Below are positions 10,108 through 22,970 of a stretch of 64,000 nt of DNA, piece by piece (the stretch's first letter is position 1; the number at the start of each line of letters is the position of its first letter). The notes beneath the pieces are model-generated. The model did not search any database. It worked only from the letters and a program-made list of their open reading frames with translations, and was not told where the DNA came from. The stretch covers positions 89,528,107 to 89,592,106 of the forward strand of contig OY720344.1 of NCBI GenBank assembly GCA_963082975.1. Reading direction: 5' to 3'. The DNA is from Labia minor. Taxonomy: Eukaryota; Arthropoda; Insecta; Dermaptera; Spongiphoridae. The translations under genes and the position numbers were made by a program.

Positions 10108-13100
10108 TTTAACAAAACATCGTTTTTTATACATTGAAAAGAATTCATTTAATATATATATGAAACTCGACATTAAAAATTAATTCAAAGAAAATTAACT
10201 AATTTTTATTTCCCTTTTTCAGTTAATAATATTATTTAAAATTGCAACGAATGAAAATTAATATATTAATTAAATAAAATTAAATATTTTTTTTTTAAAA
10301 AAAAGTAGTTAATTTATTGATTTGTTTAAATTTTGCTATTATATAAAAGAATTAAATGTCGTATATAAAAATGACTATGAGAATGATTATAAATATAAAT
10401 AAATAAATATTCAGTTTTCTAAAGAATTAAGACGAACCAAAGTGGGATTTCTTATCATAACATTAATGCTTATACTATATTTGTAAAGAATAATCGCTGA
10501 GAGAGAGAAAACGGATTAACTACCATTTGGTTTACAATATTAAATTCTTTGAAATATTACACAAGGCTCTCACAATATAGACTTTAATATATTTGATTTT
10601 ATATTTAGAAATTTATGTTCTTTTAATAGACTCGTTTAGAAAACGTATATATATATATATATATAAATATAATAAATAAATAAATATATAAATTATATAG
10701 ATTACAAATCATTTAGATAAATAAACAAATTAAAAACAGCCAATTGTATATTAAATAATTTTTAACAATAATTACATTAAATTAAAAATAAAATGTTTTC
10801 GATTACATATTCAAATTAAATATCTAAAATCTAATAATATATTTATATTTTAGATATTTCTAATATTATTTTTTTATATTTACTACCTATTGGATATTTT
10901 AAATTTTTATTTAAGTTTAATTAATTTTTGTATTTAAAAATTTTAAAAATAAATTAGCTTTTATACGGTTGACTTTCAGTGTAAAAGATCACATAAGAAT
11001 AAAAGAATTATATAAATTTAATTGATAATCTAATTTATAAATAGTTTTTAACATTATTTTCAATTTGAATTTGTTAAACATGAATAAAGATAAACTAAAA
11101 TGGTAGTTGTTCAGTGGGTTGGATTAAGATGGTGGGATAAACTAACATTTAACTTTGTGGAGACGATGAAATCAGTTGATATAATCAACGATAAGGATGA
11201 TACTTCTTTTCGAATAAAAATAATTTCAAAGATGTAAATCTAATTAATATGTATATTTCAAATCAACTAAATTCATTTTTAGAAATAAAATATTAAAAAC
11301 AGGAAAAAATAAGAATATAAAAAAAAAATTAAAAAATTTCTAGCATAGTAAATTAAATGAAGATTAAAAAACAAAATGTAAAAGAACAAATTATATTGTA
11401 AAAATTTATCTTAATATTTTGTTAATTTGGAATTGTTCTAATTCATTTAAAAAAGATGATGTTTTGATTAATTCTCTTAAGATTAGATTAAGAATAATTT
11501 TTGAAAAAAGAAAAAAACTGATAATGATTTAAATAATTTTTGATAATTTTGATGGCATTTATAATTATGTAAGTCAGTGATCTCTAAAATTAATAATAAA
11601 ATTTATCTTAGTTGGTCAGGAAACTATCGAAACGGTTCTGAATAAAATTATGTAGTATTTTTAAGTTGTACGTTTGTTTTGGAAATGAAATTGAAAGTGA
11701 AATTATAATAAAGTAATAATAAATGATTTTGATCAAATATTTTTAAAAGAATCACATTGCTTAATTATGATCCGCCTAATTTAAAGGCACATTTCATAAA
11801 AAGTATAGGTATAGGTAAAATACAACTAATACCATTAAAGAAACAGATAAAAAAATATTAATAGTGATTGTAAAATGACATATTGTTTTAATTACAATGC
11901 TATATTTATAATATATAATATACTGAAGAAGACATAAAAAACATAAATCATTATTATTTCTACAAAATGAAATAATAAAAAAAACAAAATCAATAACTAA
12001 AAATAATAAATGAAATTTATAGCAAAGGATTATTTAATGTAAATAATATCTTAAAAAATATTATTTAATTTCAAATATTTTAAATTTAAGAGATCTTAAA
12101 TTAAGCTAATAAGAAAAAAGCGAGAAAAAAATGTCACAAATGTGAATATTAATATTAATAAAATTATATAATACAATTAAAAATAAATAAAATAAAAAGA
12201 AATCAAGATTTCTTTAAAACGTTCTTTATTTAAGAGTATATAATAAAATTAGTATTTGTTATTTATTTTATTTATCTTTAGTTCTTAAAATGCATTTACT
12301 TATATTATTATATCATTATAAAATAGAAAATAAACACATATATTTTTTACCTACATATACTTTAATTATTTAAAAATATATATTATTTATTGTATGTATT
12401 CCTTTTAATGTACAATAATAAATATTTATAAAAATAAATAGTTAATTAAAAATTGTTTCTAGATAATATAAATAATATTAAATATATATATATTATTTAA
12501 ATGTTATAAACTTTTTTAAAAAAGATGGAACAGTAAAAGAGAATAATTTCAATTTTTCCTTTTTTAATTAAATAATTGTCTAAAAACAGATTCGTCATAT
12601 ATTAATTTATATATAGTTATTTAATTCTTAATTCAAAGGAATATATATATATAACTGAAAATTATCGAATAAAAAAAAAAGATTTCAAAATGAAAATTTA
12701 GACTAAAAATAAAACCAAGATTTAAATATAAAACGAATTTATAAATCTTTCAATCGTCCATCATTAAAAGAACAAAACTATATAATATATATATAAATAT
12801 GTAAATAATCGCTGTGATATTTTCATATTAAAAAAATGATTAAACTTAATCAAATTCTGATTTATATTGCAAATTTATTATATCGCATTTATTGAAATTT
12901 TATCTAGAAGACATCGAATTCATTCCTAATCATCATATATCTAGTCTTAAAACAGGGTTTGCTTTTAAGAATTTATTTGAAAGAGAAATAGCCATATTCT
13001 TCTAGAATTTCATTATTTTTTTGGTAATATATAAATAATCAATAATTACTTACTTAAAATATAAAAATATACATATATGTTGTAAATATATATATATATA

Positions 13101-15371
13101 TGGTTAATATTTTCATAGATCTAACCATTTTTCCAATTGATTAATGTATTATTTTTATTATGAATACAATGAAATAAAAGTAAGATTATATGATTAATAA
13201 TCTATTTATATTGTGATGAAAATAATAATAGTTTAGCATTTCTGTTATCAACCATATTTAGATTAAAAGTTGACAGATGTTACCATAATAAATGATTATT
13301 TATTACTTTTCACCCAAGAAGAGTGCAACTAGTAGTTGTGATTCAATTTCAAATAATCTAACAAACAATTATCAAATACATTGTTAACCAATATTTGATC
13401 GTAAATTCAATTATTAAAGCCCAAGTAAAACTAAATTAATTTATCTTTTATATATTTTTATAATTACACATTTGAATCAAACTATTAATAATATAATAAT
13501 AATTATTATATTAATAATATAATAATAAAATTAATAATGAAGATAATAAAAAACATTCTGTTACTAACTTAACTATTATTAAAAATTTTTATTTAAAATC
13601 CAAAAATTTTCTCAAGAATGATACATATATTTAGTTTACAATATAATTGATCAATAACAAAATTTCAATCTACTTTAAGATCTTTACAACGATTATATAT
13701 ATATATAAAAATCAAATATTTATCATTTATTTTTATTAATTATTCATTTAATATTGTTTATGGTATGTATAAATTTATATGTTTCTTTATCATTTAAATA
13801 TAAAATTATTTAGTAATAAAAAATAGTTGTTTTAAATTTATAACAATAAAAAAATATTTTTTTTTTCTAAAATCACTATCATTGTATACTAATATATTTA
13901 TTTATTTATTTGATTCCTCTCTCCATCCGCTTATTTAAGGATTAGCGGATATAACATTATTTACCTATTATTCTTCAGACATAACATCTAATATATTTTG
14001 AAAAATATATTATAAATTCCAAATTATAAAAAATTGACATATAACTACTATATTTCTTTAAATTATTTTTAAATTTAAAAATAACAATCTTGAATAATCC
14101 CATAAATTTGTTCTTATGTAAAATTGTAAAACAAAATAAATTAATGATCTATATACAAAAAAGAATAATAATATTAAAATAATTAATGTCAATCAGAAGA
14201 GACGCTTCTTGCATTTAAATGTATTAATAATCGTATGTGATAAATTGTCTATTGAAGAAAAATGTTATATATTAGATATATAATAAGTATATATTTAAAT
14301 TAATTAATATATAAAATTACATATAATATTATAAATGAGTGTATATTTTAATCTAAAAAGTAAAATAAAAATATTTATGTTCAAAAATTGATTTTTATTC
14401 AAATTTTATCACAACAAAAATGTATTTTTGTTTACTTTCAGGGAGGTAGGGAAGGAACATTGCGAACAAAACTTGTCACCTATCTGACGTCACAGTCGCC
14501 ATTTTAAACGTAGTGTACCATAACATTATATTTCCCATTGATCTTAATGTTAATATATCATCAAATTTCGGGCCTTTTTTGTGGAAAATTATGTGAGCAA
14601 AAATTTCCTCATGAAGAAAAAACTTTAAATTTTATTTTATTTGAACTGCCGGCCGTTTTGATATGCATATATGCTTAAAAAAAATTAAATGTTGCGGCAA
14701 TCATTCCCTTCATTATGCTGATGATTAGTCAATTAAAAAAAGAAACTATCATTAGTTTAATGGAAAAATAATTACAAAAAATATATTTATTAATGTATGA
14801 CGCATCAAGTGCTTACAAGTAGAGCCGGCCCTGAAAAGAAATCACTTAATTTTAAAATTATGTGGGGGTAACAAAGCAAAAGTCGTGATTTTTTAGATTA
14901 ATATGTTTTTTTAATAAAAATAAATGAAGTATTATATATATATCACAATAGAACTCATAAAGAAGCATAAGAAAATAAAAAACATGTTATGATAATTATT
15001 TTTAAAAACTAAAATAAAATAACAACTATTTATAATCTGTCTATAACCTAAACCCAGGTGTAAACATAACCAGGTCTTAGAAACAAGTTAAATCTAATAA
15101 AAAATAATTTAATATTAAATACAAATTAAATTATTAAAAACTATTTCTAATTATTAAATATATTAACTAAACTATAAAATAAAGAAGAAATAATTAAGAA
15201 AAACTTTCAAACATACGAGAAAATTGGAATCAGAAATGTATTATATCTTATGGAAAATTCAATGTTTTGGTACATCCAAAATAGACGACAAGAATTTCTC
15301 CCTACTTTTTTGGTGCCACCTCCCACAACAAAAAACAAACGGAATGGTACCTCCATATACCTCCATGTTTA
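10108..15371. other. Long AT-rich non-coding stretch
   Basis: I see no gene in this stretch. It is AT-rich with many TA and A/T runs. Two GC-richer islets stand out. At about 14440-14600 there is a patch containing TGACGTCACAGTCGCCATTT that looks like a repeat fragment. At 14819-14833 there is an orphan transposon-like terminus, AGAGCCGGCCCTG. The first few hundred bases probably hold the 3' UTR of the GPCR. Confidence 0.5.
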
Positions 15372-15379
15372 CTTTAGAT

Positions 15380-15720
15380 CAGCCCTGGCCAACCTAAATG
15401 AAACTCCATGGGCCTCTTCGATTAGGAGCAATGCTACAGGGGCCGCATTTTAGGGAAACGTGCAACAATGTATTAAAAAACACTTTTAATACTTTCTTGA
15501 TGCTTAATGTTTAATGTTTTTATTTATTATTTTTCCGCTACTTTTTTAAATAAAAATAATAATATAACAATGTAAAATAAAAAAATTAATTAATTATAAT
15601 TATTTCAATTATATTCTGTTTTTGAATATACAGACGAGAAATGAAAGTTACAAAAGAAATATAAAGTTATCTGGCAGGCCGCACAATTTTTAACGGTGGG
15701 CCGCGGGTTGGCCAGGCCTG
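15380..15720. mobile_element. hAT-type MITE, 341 bp, with perfect 8-bp target duplication
   Basis: The element starts CAGCCCTGGCCAACC and ends GGTTGGCCAGGCCTG, giving a 15-bp terminal inverted repeat with one mismatch. It is flanked by the exact 8-bp direct repeat CTTTAGAT (15372-15379 and 15721-15728), the hallmark of hAT insertion. The interior has no transposase frame; the frame at 15250-15453 merely crosses its left end. It is a non-autonomous element. Confidence 0.88.
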
Positions 15721-15728
15721 CTTTAGAT

Positions 15729-16658
15729 AAATATTCATATAAGAATTGTAAAAAGTTATATAAACATTATAAAAAATTTCTAATTTTTCATATCTCTAGG
15801 GCAAAAACAGATTTGAAGAACGGATCATAAGCTAAATATGAGCTGAGGAAGTGTAATTTGCAATAACAGATCTTGGATGAGCCTTTAAATTTTAAGAATC
15901 AATATATATATATATTTACGATTGATTTAGAAATAAAGATGATATTAATAAAAAGAATTTGTACATAAGTCAAGTCATACACATTTATTTAGTTATTTTA
16001 TCTGAAATAATGTAAGTGATTCTTGATTGTTTTTAATTTTTTAATATAAATATATAAACAATAAATAAATTATTTTTTCTTGACCCTTTTTTTGAGAGTC
16101 GATTATAATTTACTTGTGATTATTAAAATAAATTTTAAATAAAAATAGATTATATTTATATAGAATAATAATAATGAAAAAACTAAAAATTTGAATACCT
16201 GAAATTTATTAAATTAAATTAAAATAAGAATTTTTAATTAGGTTATCAAATTTATTGTAAAATATAAAGGCTCGCTATTCCTTATAATTTAATGAAATCA
16301 CCTTTTTTAGATTATATTACTGGAACTGTTTACTTGGCTAATAAATCAACTAGGGTTAATTTAGAGGATTTTCAATAAATGTTTGAACTGAAATTTCACG
16401 AACATAGCCCGAAAAGGCTTTTAGCCAAAATTGAGATTTGAGCTAATCAATCAATCTTAATCAGTGTTTTTTAACATTGTCATTTAAAGTAAAATATCTT
16501 AAATATCTGTAATTTGAACCTGAAAATGGATTTCTATTTATCAACAACCCAATGATTGATTTAAAGGCAAATATAATTATATCTATGGAATTAAATTTGT
16601 CTTCTATCATTTTACATTTGAAGTACAAATATTAAAAAATTCGGGAGTGTCCTCCCCT
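15729..16658. other. AT-rich non-coding stretch
   Basis: I see no gene, RNA or structured repeat here beyond simple AT-rich sequence. Confidence 0.5.
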
Positions 16659-17234
16659 AGACTTTCCCGCATATAAATAGGTAATTAGGTTATTATTATT
16701 ATGTTTTAACAACAATAAAAATAAACAAACTAATTAATTTAAATTATAAAGTAAAATGGTTTAACACTATTATATAATTATATTTATAATTTACACCTAA
16801 CGCTACTTGTATAGGTAAAATGTCACTTCTGGTAGTCAGATCATGATGAAAATTGGTATCTGAATTTTTTTCAAATTTTTAAATCTATATACAAAATAGG
16901 AAGCAAATATCTCGAAGCAAACTGGTACTTTACTTGAAAGGTAAACGCAACCAGTGTAGGTAAAGTACCACTTCCGGTTAACCGATTTTGACGAAATTTT
17001 GATAGAAATCTACAAACTGTGAATAATATCGGTGTACCAAATTTCGAAGTCCTAGCTTGATTAGTTTTTGAGTAAATTTGCTCACAGACATTCACACACA
17101 CACACACAGACATAATTCGAAAAATGGTATTTTCCGACTCAGGGAGGTCTAAAACGTCAAGATCTATCGAAATCTCGAAGTCGAAATTTTTGACGATTCC
17201 AATACTTCCCTTATACGAAGTATGCGGGAAAGTA
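16659..17234. mobile_element. Small TIR element with TTTCCCGC ends
   Basis: The left end ACTTTCCCGCATA is matched inverted by TATGCGGGAAAGT at the right end, giving a 576-bp element. It contains a short AC microsatellite near 17093-17107 and the phrase CCGATTTTGACGAAATTTTG, which echoes the ATGAAATTTGGTA phrases of other repeats here. The 16871-17113 minus frame is not conserved-looking and I do not call it a gene. Target duplication is not clear. Confidence 0.55.
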
Positions 17235-20125
17235 AAAAAAACATTGTTTTTTTTAAAAATATATAGCTAAATTATTAAGGTTTTATCTTAAATTTATATT
17301 ATATTTTAATGTATGCCTGGATTTATCTTGAAATCAATTCTTAAATTAAGGACCAAGATAAGAAAATAAAATTTGACTGCTTCTCTTTTTGGTGTTTGAA
17401 GGTGAGTGATTTTCTTTTTCTTCAACTTGATTATTTTGTCAAATATGCTGTTCGATCCAGATGACAGCAAAAGCTAAATGAGTTGACATTATCTCACTTG
17501 CCATCATAATTTGTCACGATTCAAAAGGGAATATAATTCCAATGTTGATTTAGCAACCTCAATGGATAATGATTTTGATATCAAGTTCTATAAAATAATC
17601 ATAATAATAAGAATACAAAACTTTGGAGGTCATATTGATATTTGGATATTAAATTATATCATAAAAATTTTATTAAACTTGAAAGATCTTTTTAGTAAGA
17701 TAAATGCATATATTTATTTAAAATCCTTTTAATTGGTATATTAGTTTAATCAATATAACACATAATTGTTTAATTTTTTTCTTTTATATAATATCAAAAT
17801 AGTCTTAATTTATAATATTCAAATATGTATATACGTATCGTATATTTATATTTATAGGATTGAAGGCGCAATCCTTGGATGTCGGTTAAAAGGTAAGGAT
17901 GAATGGTTGATTTGAATTTAAATTACATATTTGTAGTTTAAATTTATAAAATGTATAAATTAATAAAATTAATTTATTAATATAATTAATTTTTTTTAAT
18001 TCTTCAAAGTATCTTTAAAAAATCAAATCTATGTTGTAATATTTAAATTGCATTCAAAATTATTTTGATTTTTAAGATGATGGTTTTTTAACTTTTTTTT
18101 AAAAATAGACATTATTTCTTTTGTATTGCGTTTTTATGATTTTATCTTTCTCTTAAAAAATAAAAAATAAGTAAATTAAAAATATATTGGTAAATGTAAA
18201 TATTTAAAAAAAAATTTAAATTAAAATAATAGAAATTTTCAGGGGTATGTATGAAAGTCTACAAGAAAAAATCTTTAATGCTGGTAAAATTATGCGAAAT
18301 GCGAATAAGGTTAATAAATATATTTTTTAATCAAACCAAGTGTTAACATACGAAATTACTATTTTATAAATGTTAATTGATTAAATTTAATTTCCAAGAT
18401 AAGAATAGGATTAAATATGTTTGCCGACAGTAAAGTGCTGTCATCTTCATGTTGAAGTCGGAAACGTTTGATACCATCTTGTGCTTAAAATAGTTTAAAA
18501 AACAATTGAATATTTTATGTATTTTTAACATTTAAATATTTAAATTCAAACTATATATATAATACATATTTTAATTGATTTAATTTTATAGATGATGGTG
18601 TTTTTATATTAAATTATTTTATTCTTAATTTTGGTAATATTATTATAATATTAGAGGAGGAAAATACTGATAGTTCAAAAAACACGTCTCAAAAAAGAAA
18701 TATGAATTTTCACATCAGTGACTATTTAAACTTATATATGTTGTTTACTCTTTTTGCATAAATTATCCACATTCTCAATATTGGGAAATTTAACAGCTTT
18801 AAATAAGGAAGCAATTAAAATATCTATAAAAGAGAGAAGTATGGGATAAATTGCATACAAATAAATGAAGTAAAAAATGTGAAATAAAAAAAAAAGTGGG
18901 AAGACCTGACCTGCGAACATCTTGAAGTCTATTCCAATCATTGTAAATAAAACTAAGAGAGGAGGATAATGACCGTCTGTCTGACTGTCCATCTGGTTGT
19001 CAGCCGAATGACGAATGGAAATAAACAGAACGATGAATCGAAGAGAGCGGCTCAAGCGGATGTTAATCATTTATTCAAAAAGAAATCAACTCAAAATTAA
19101 ACTTTTATTTATCTTAGGTAACCTTTGTCATTCTTTAAGTAAATTTTCTTCTAAGAAAAGATTACTATAAGAAAACAAGTTTTTTGCCAGATTCTTAAGA
19201 AAACAAATTAGGCTCTAATTATAAAACAAACATTAATTTATATTTTGAATGAAAAAAATAAAAACAACACCTTGTAGTCCAATTTTTTTTTTTTTTTTTT
19301 TTGTTTTTTGTATATTTTTACAAATCCTACTTAAATACAATTAAATAATAATTAAGTTAAATAAGAGACGACATTACTATACTAAAAAAGAATTCGTGGT
19401 AACATTTTTGTTTTGCAAATACTAAAACTTAACAAAAAAGTTTTTGTAGTTTATTTGCAGGATTCACACAATTTGTAAGAAGAGAGCTTCTGATGATGGT
19501 GAAATTACTGAAAGGCACATCAAGCTAAAAAAATAAATAATTTGAAACTTCACAATTATCCTCTAAGTAATATTCTTATAGGGAAAATTACAAATTTTAT
19601 GGAAAGCGAATAAAAACTACTTCAAAGTAATATTGGAAATAATTTATATTGATGCATGTATACCAAATATTCAAAAATAAGCACACACACACAAGCATAG
19701 AAATTAAATATAATATACTAATTCAATATAATATAATAACAAGGTAACAATATCTTAATAGGAATAACTAAAACAACAACAATAATACATTTAAATTAAA
19801 GCTTAAATTTAGAATGATTATTAATATTTAAAATTTTAGTGTAGTATATATAAAGGTGGTATAATAATTACTAATATTGTCAAACAGGGTATTATTATAA
19901 ATAATTGATTAAACCTATTAACACCATTTTTGTAGAAAAAATTAATTTCTATATTAAAAAATTGAATATAAAATAAATTGAAAATGGAGGTTTAAAAATT
20001 ATATATAAATTATGTTCAAAACAACCATGATTATTTTATTTATATTTATATTTTTATTTATATTCTAATACAAATTTTATAACTAAGAATATTTCTCTTA
20101 TTCTATAAGTATTTCTATTAATTTC
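17235..20125. other. AT-rich non-coding stretch before the LTR element
   Basis: No gene is visible. Small GC-richer islets lie at about 17400-17500, 18410-18480 and 18940-19060, each too short and broken to assign. A poly-T run lies at about 19285-19302. The frames at 17511-17732 and 18732-19070 look random (hydrophobic AT-rich codons, no motif). Confidence 0.5.
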
Positions 20126-20129
20126 CAAC

Positions 20130-21036
20130 TGTAAGGATGACTAATCGAGCCAAACGTTGGGCTGCCACTTTGTAAGGAGGACCGTTTCAAGTTGGGGTCA
20201 CTTTGTAGACGATCCTCTTACGTTGGGTGCCAAATTATAAGGGGATCTAAGTATGAGGCACTTGTAATGACCCACGATGACCGTGAATTGTTAATTATGT
20301 TAAGTTAATGATGGGCGCCAACTTTGGATATCCCAAAGTAAAAAGAGTGTTGAAAAATTAAGAGTAAAGGGAAAACAATAATAATGTTCACATTAATTCA
20401 CTTTAATTAAATAAAATAAAAAAATTAACAAATAAAGTATACAAATTTTAAATAGAAAAAAATAAGAAAATGTAATTCACTATTGTCACTGGAATTAGCA
20501 GAAATAATTATCACAGGGGGTGATGATAAGGATTATACACAAATAATTATATCACGGGACGTGATAAGTATAGGTTATATCAGGATGATATCACTTGTTC
20601 GACTGTATCACAGGGTGTGATAAAAATGATTATATACAAAATAATTATATCACGGGACGTGATAAATACCAGGTCATATCGGGATGATATCACTAGTTAA
20701 ACTGTATCACAGGGTGTGATAATAAAAATGATTATATACAAAATAATTATATCACGGGACGTGATAAATACAGGTCATATCAGGATGATATCTCACTAGT
20801 CCCACTGTCCATTCTCAACTGTTTAAAAATATTAGAACTTGGAGGGATGGTACCTCCCCTTAGTCAAAAAAATAATCTCTATATATATATATTACATTTT
20901 AAGAATAATGCGACCAAATAACTTTGTTAATAAAATAGGGGAATAGAAAAACAAAATAAACTAAAAAAATAGATAAACAAAATAAAATGTATAATAAAGA
21001 AAAATAACTAAGAATATAAATACTTTGTCCGTTACA
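20130..21036 (-). repeat. 3' LTR of the gag-protease element
   Basis: This 907-bp direct repeat begins TG and ends CA on either reading and matches 23590-24496 base for base in the lines I compared. It holds four degenerate echoes of the primer-binding site (20141-20326) and an array of short palindromes (about 20505-20800). Confidence 0.93.
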
Positions 21037-21048
21037 TCCTCCCCCTCT
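21037..21048 (-). other. Polypurine tract of the gag-protease element
   Basis: On the minus strand AGAGGGGGAGGA abuts the start of the 3' LTR (TGTAAC). This is the standard position and composition of the plus-strand primer in LTR retrotransposons. Confidence 0.85.
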
Positions 21049-21080
21049 GATTCCGAGGTCTTTTGATTGAGGGATCAGCC

Positions 21081-22970
21081 CTAGGAACGGACAATTCTTG
21101 GCCTTCCTCGCTTACGTAGAGGAACTACTGGAGTAGAACGCGTGTCGTTACATAGACGCAAAGCTGATGTATGAGGGGGAACAAGTCCTTGAGTAAATGA
21201 ATGTTTTTGAGTTTGTGATGGCTCCATAACTCCTGGTGGGCCCCGATGGGCTCTCGGAGACCCCACCAGCTGTCTATATCGGACAGCAGGATCTTCTTTG
21301 CTGACTTTGGTACCGTCCATGGAATCGACAGCCCTTTGCAGCGCATTCAAACAACCGCCTGTGTTTATATCATGTCCAGCGTAAGGAGTTGGCTCTCCCC
21401 CTGGTTGAAAGACAGTTTCATGTTCTTTTAATAAGTGGGCAAGTTTTATGTTCTGTTCCTCAGTTAGCTGAATAGTGTTTTCAACAACAGTATTATTTTC
21501 TTCAGTGGTGCAGAGATTTTCTCGAATAAATTTGTATTTTCTCTTAGGATAATTATGAAAATACCAGCGATTGTTTCGCATATCTAATACTAAACCTGCT
21601 TTTCTGAGGAAGTCAAGACCTAATAGTGATCTATTTCCACTAACATTGGGTAGGAATATCATTTCTATATGTATTATTTTATTTTTGATTTTTACAGGAA
21701 CTGTAGTTAATAACACGGAATGTATACGCTTTTTCCCGTCAGCTAGAGTTAAGGAAAGTTTTTCTACTTTAAAATGTTCTCCTCGTTGTCTTAAATAGCT
21801 GAGAAGACGCTGACCGCCAATTGAGCGAGTGGCCCCGCTGTCAACGCAAATAGAACCAGAAGCTTCATAGATGGAGGCTTCTATTAGAGCGAGTTTAGTA
21901 TCTCCATTTGTAGTGACGTCACACTGCAAGGCTTGTGCGTTGGTAATTTCCTGCTTCGGATTGCAAGTTAGACACCTAGGTTTGGTGACTCCTGGAGTTC
22001 CGCAGCCGTAGCAACGAATTATTGAAGAGTCAGTCTCTTCTTTTTGTTTTTCACGAGGTTGTGAGTTTCTAAGGGGTTTCCGATCATAATATTTCGATTT
22101 AGGGGGTTCGATAGATTTATTTGAAGTAATTGTTTTTGAAAATGGGACCCTTAAGTTATCATAGGAGTCGAATTTTTCTGCGAGATCGAGGGGATCTACC
22201 AATGTTTCCCAAGAGTCGAGGAAGTGATCTTTGCATTCGGATGAACACTTTCTCTTCATTTGATCAGCTAGGATCAAATTTTTAAGTTGATCAAAATTTT
22301 CAATTTTTAGATCGGATAGCCAGGCTTCTAGATAACCGCGTAGATTGAAGTAAAAATCTTTCCAAGTGTTTTCCGATGTCTTCTTGGAGGTGGAGAAAAG
22401 TTTTCTTATTTTATCCGTAGTTAATTTAAATCGGTGAAGTAGGAGCTTCTTAATATGTTGATAGTCTTGGGCGACTTCATTTGGTTCTCTAATTATTAGA
22501 GTAGTAATATCTATGGGTAAGACCGAAATAAGATAAGTGACCCATGCATCCTCAGATATGCCAAGAAAATTCATTTGTCTTTCGAAAAGACGCAGATACG
22601 TATTAATATCGTCATCGTTAATTTTAAATAGTGGTAAGAATTTCAATATATCTACTTTCGGTTGAAGTGGGGTTGGTGATTCTACCTGGTTCACTACGGT
22701 TTGAATTCGGAGTTTCTCTAGTTCAAATTGTCTTTCCTTCTCCTTTTCTTCTCTTTCATCTTTCTCCCTTTCCCTCTCTCTTTCTTCTTTTTCCTTCCTA
22801 TCCTCTATGATGGTCATAAGTAATTCCCGTGTAAGGTCTTCATCATAATCAGGCAATGACGTGATGTCATTTTTTATATCGATCCTACGAGAATCTAAAT
22901 TCATAACTATTCCTAATTCCTGTGCTAAAAGGATAAGATCCTCCTTTTTCCCTTTGCCGAAAAATGACAT
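21081..22970 (-). CDS. Gag-protease polyprotein of a non-autonomous LTR retrotransposon
   Basis: The 629-residue frame starts at ATG 22970. Residues 1-100 form a charged leader with a Glu/Lys/Arg helix (about 56-90). Residues 108-275 read as a SCAN-like gag capsid domain (LPLFKINDDD, LFERQMNFLG, LILADQMKRK). Residues 320-336 form a CX2C-X9-CX2C zinc knuckle, so all four ligands are cysteine rather than CCHC. Residues 374-462 are a retropepsin with the catalytic DSGA (377-380) and a second conserved block LLGLDFL (449-455). Residues 520-538 still match the linker before reverse transcriptase (GEPTPYAGH). After about residue 539 the reading changes to a basic tail ending RKRGRPRIV, as if the polymerase and integrase cores had been deleted and the C-terminal end joined on. 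Confidence 0.88.
   Translation of the reverse strand: MSFFGKGKKEDLILLAQELGIVMNLDSRRIDIKNDITSLPDYDEDLTRELLMTIIEDRKEKEEREREREKDEREEKEKERQFELEKLRIQTVVNQVESPTPLQPKVDILKFLPLFKINDDDINTYLRLFERQMNFLGISEDAWVTYLISVLPIDITTLIIREPNEVAQDYQHIKKLLLHRFKLTTDKIRKLFSTSKKTSENTWKDFYFNLRGYLEAWLSDLKIENFDQLKNLILADQMKRKCSSECKDHFLDSWETLVDPLDLAEKFDSYDNLRVPFSKTITSNKSIEPPKSKYYDRKPLRNSQPREKQKEETDSSIIRCYGCGTPGVTKPRCLTCNPKQEITNAQALQCDVTTNGDTKLALIEASIYEASGSICVDSGATRSIGGQRLLSYLRQRGEHFKVEKLSLTLADGKKRIHSVLLTTVPVKIKNKIIHIEMIFLPNVSGNRSLLGLDFLRKAGLVLDMRNNRWYFHNYPKRKYKFIRENLCTTEENNTVVENTIQLTEEQNIKLAHLLKEHETVFQPGGEPTPYAGHDINTGGCLNALQRAVDSMDGTKVSKEDPAVRYRQLVGSPRAHRGPPGVMEPSQTQKHSFTQGLVPPHTSALRLCNDTRSTPVVPLRKRGRPRIVRS

Noticed and set aside
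15250-15453. 67-codon plus frame
   Set aside because: It runs across the left boundary of a hAT MITE, so it cannot be an old conserved gene.
17511-17732. 73-codon plus frame
   Set aside because: It is AT-driven Ile/Asn/Lys composition with no motif, repeat or splice evidence. Frames at 18732, 28005, 33261 and 63272 were rejected for the same reason.
20505-20800. Regular palindromic array in the LTR considered as a CRISPR
   Set aside because: Repeats and spacers are not distinct (the whole 100-bp unit repeats), there is no cas context, and the genome is eukaryotic.
21571-21798. 75-codon plus frame
   Set aside because: It is an antisense shadow of the retropepsin region of the gag-protease ORF.
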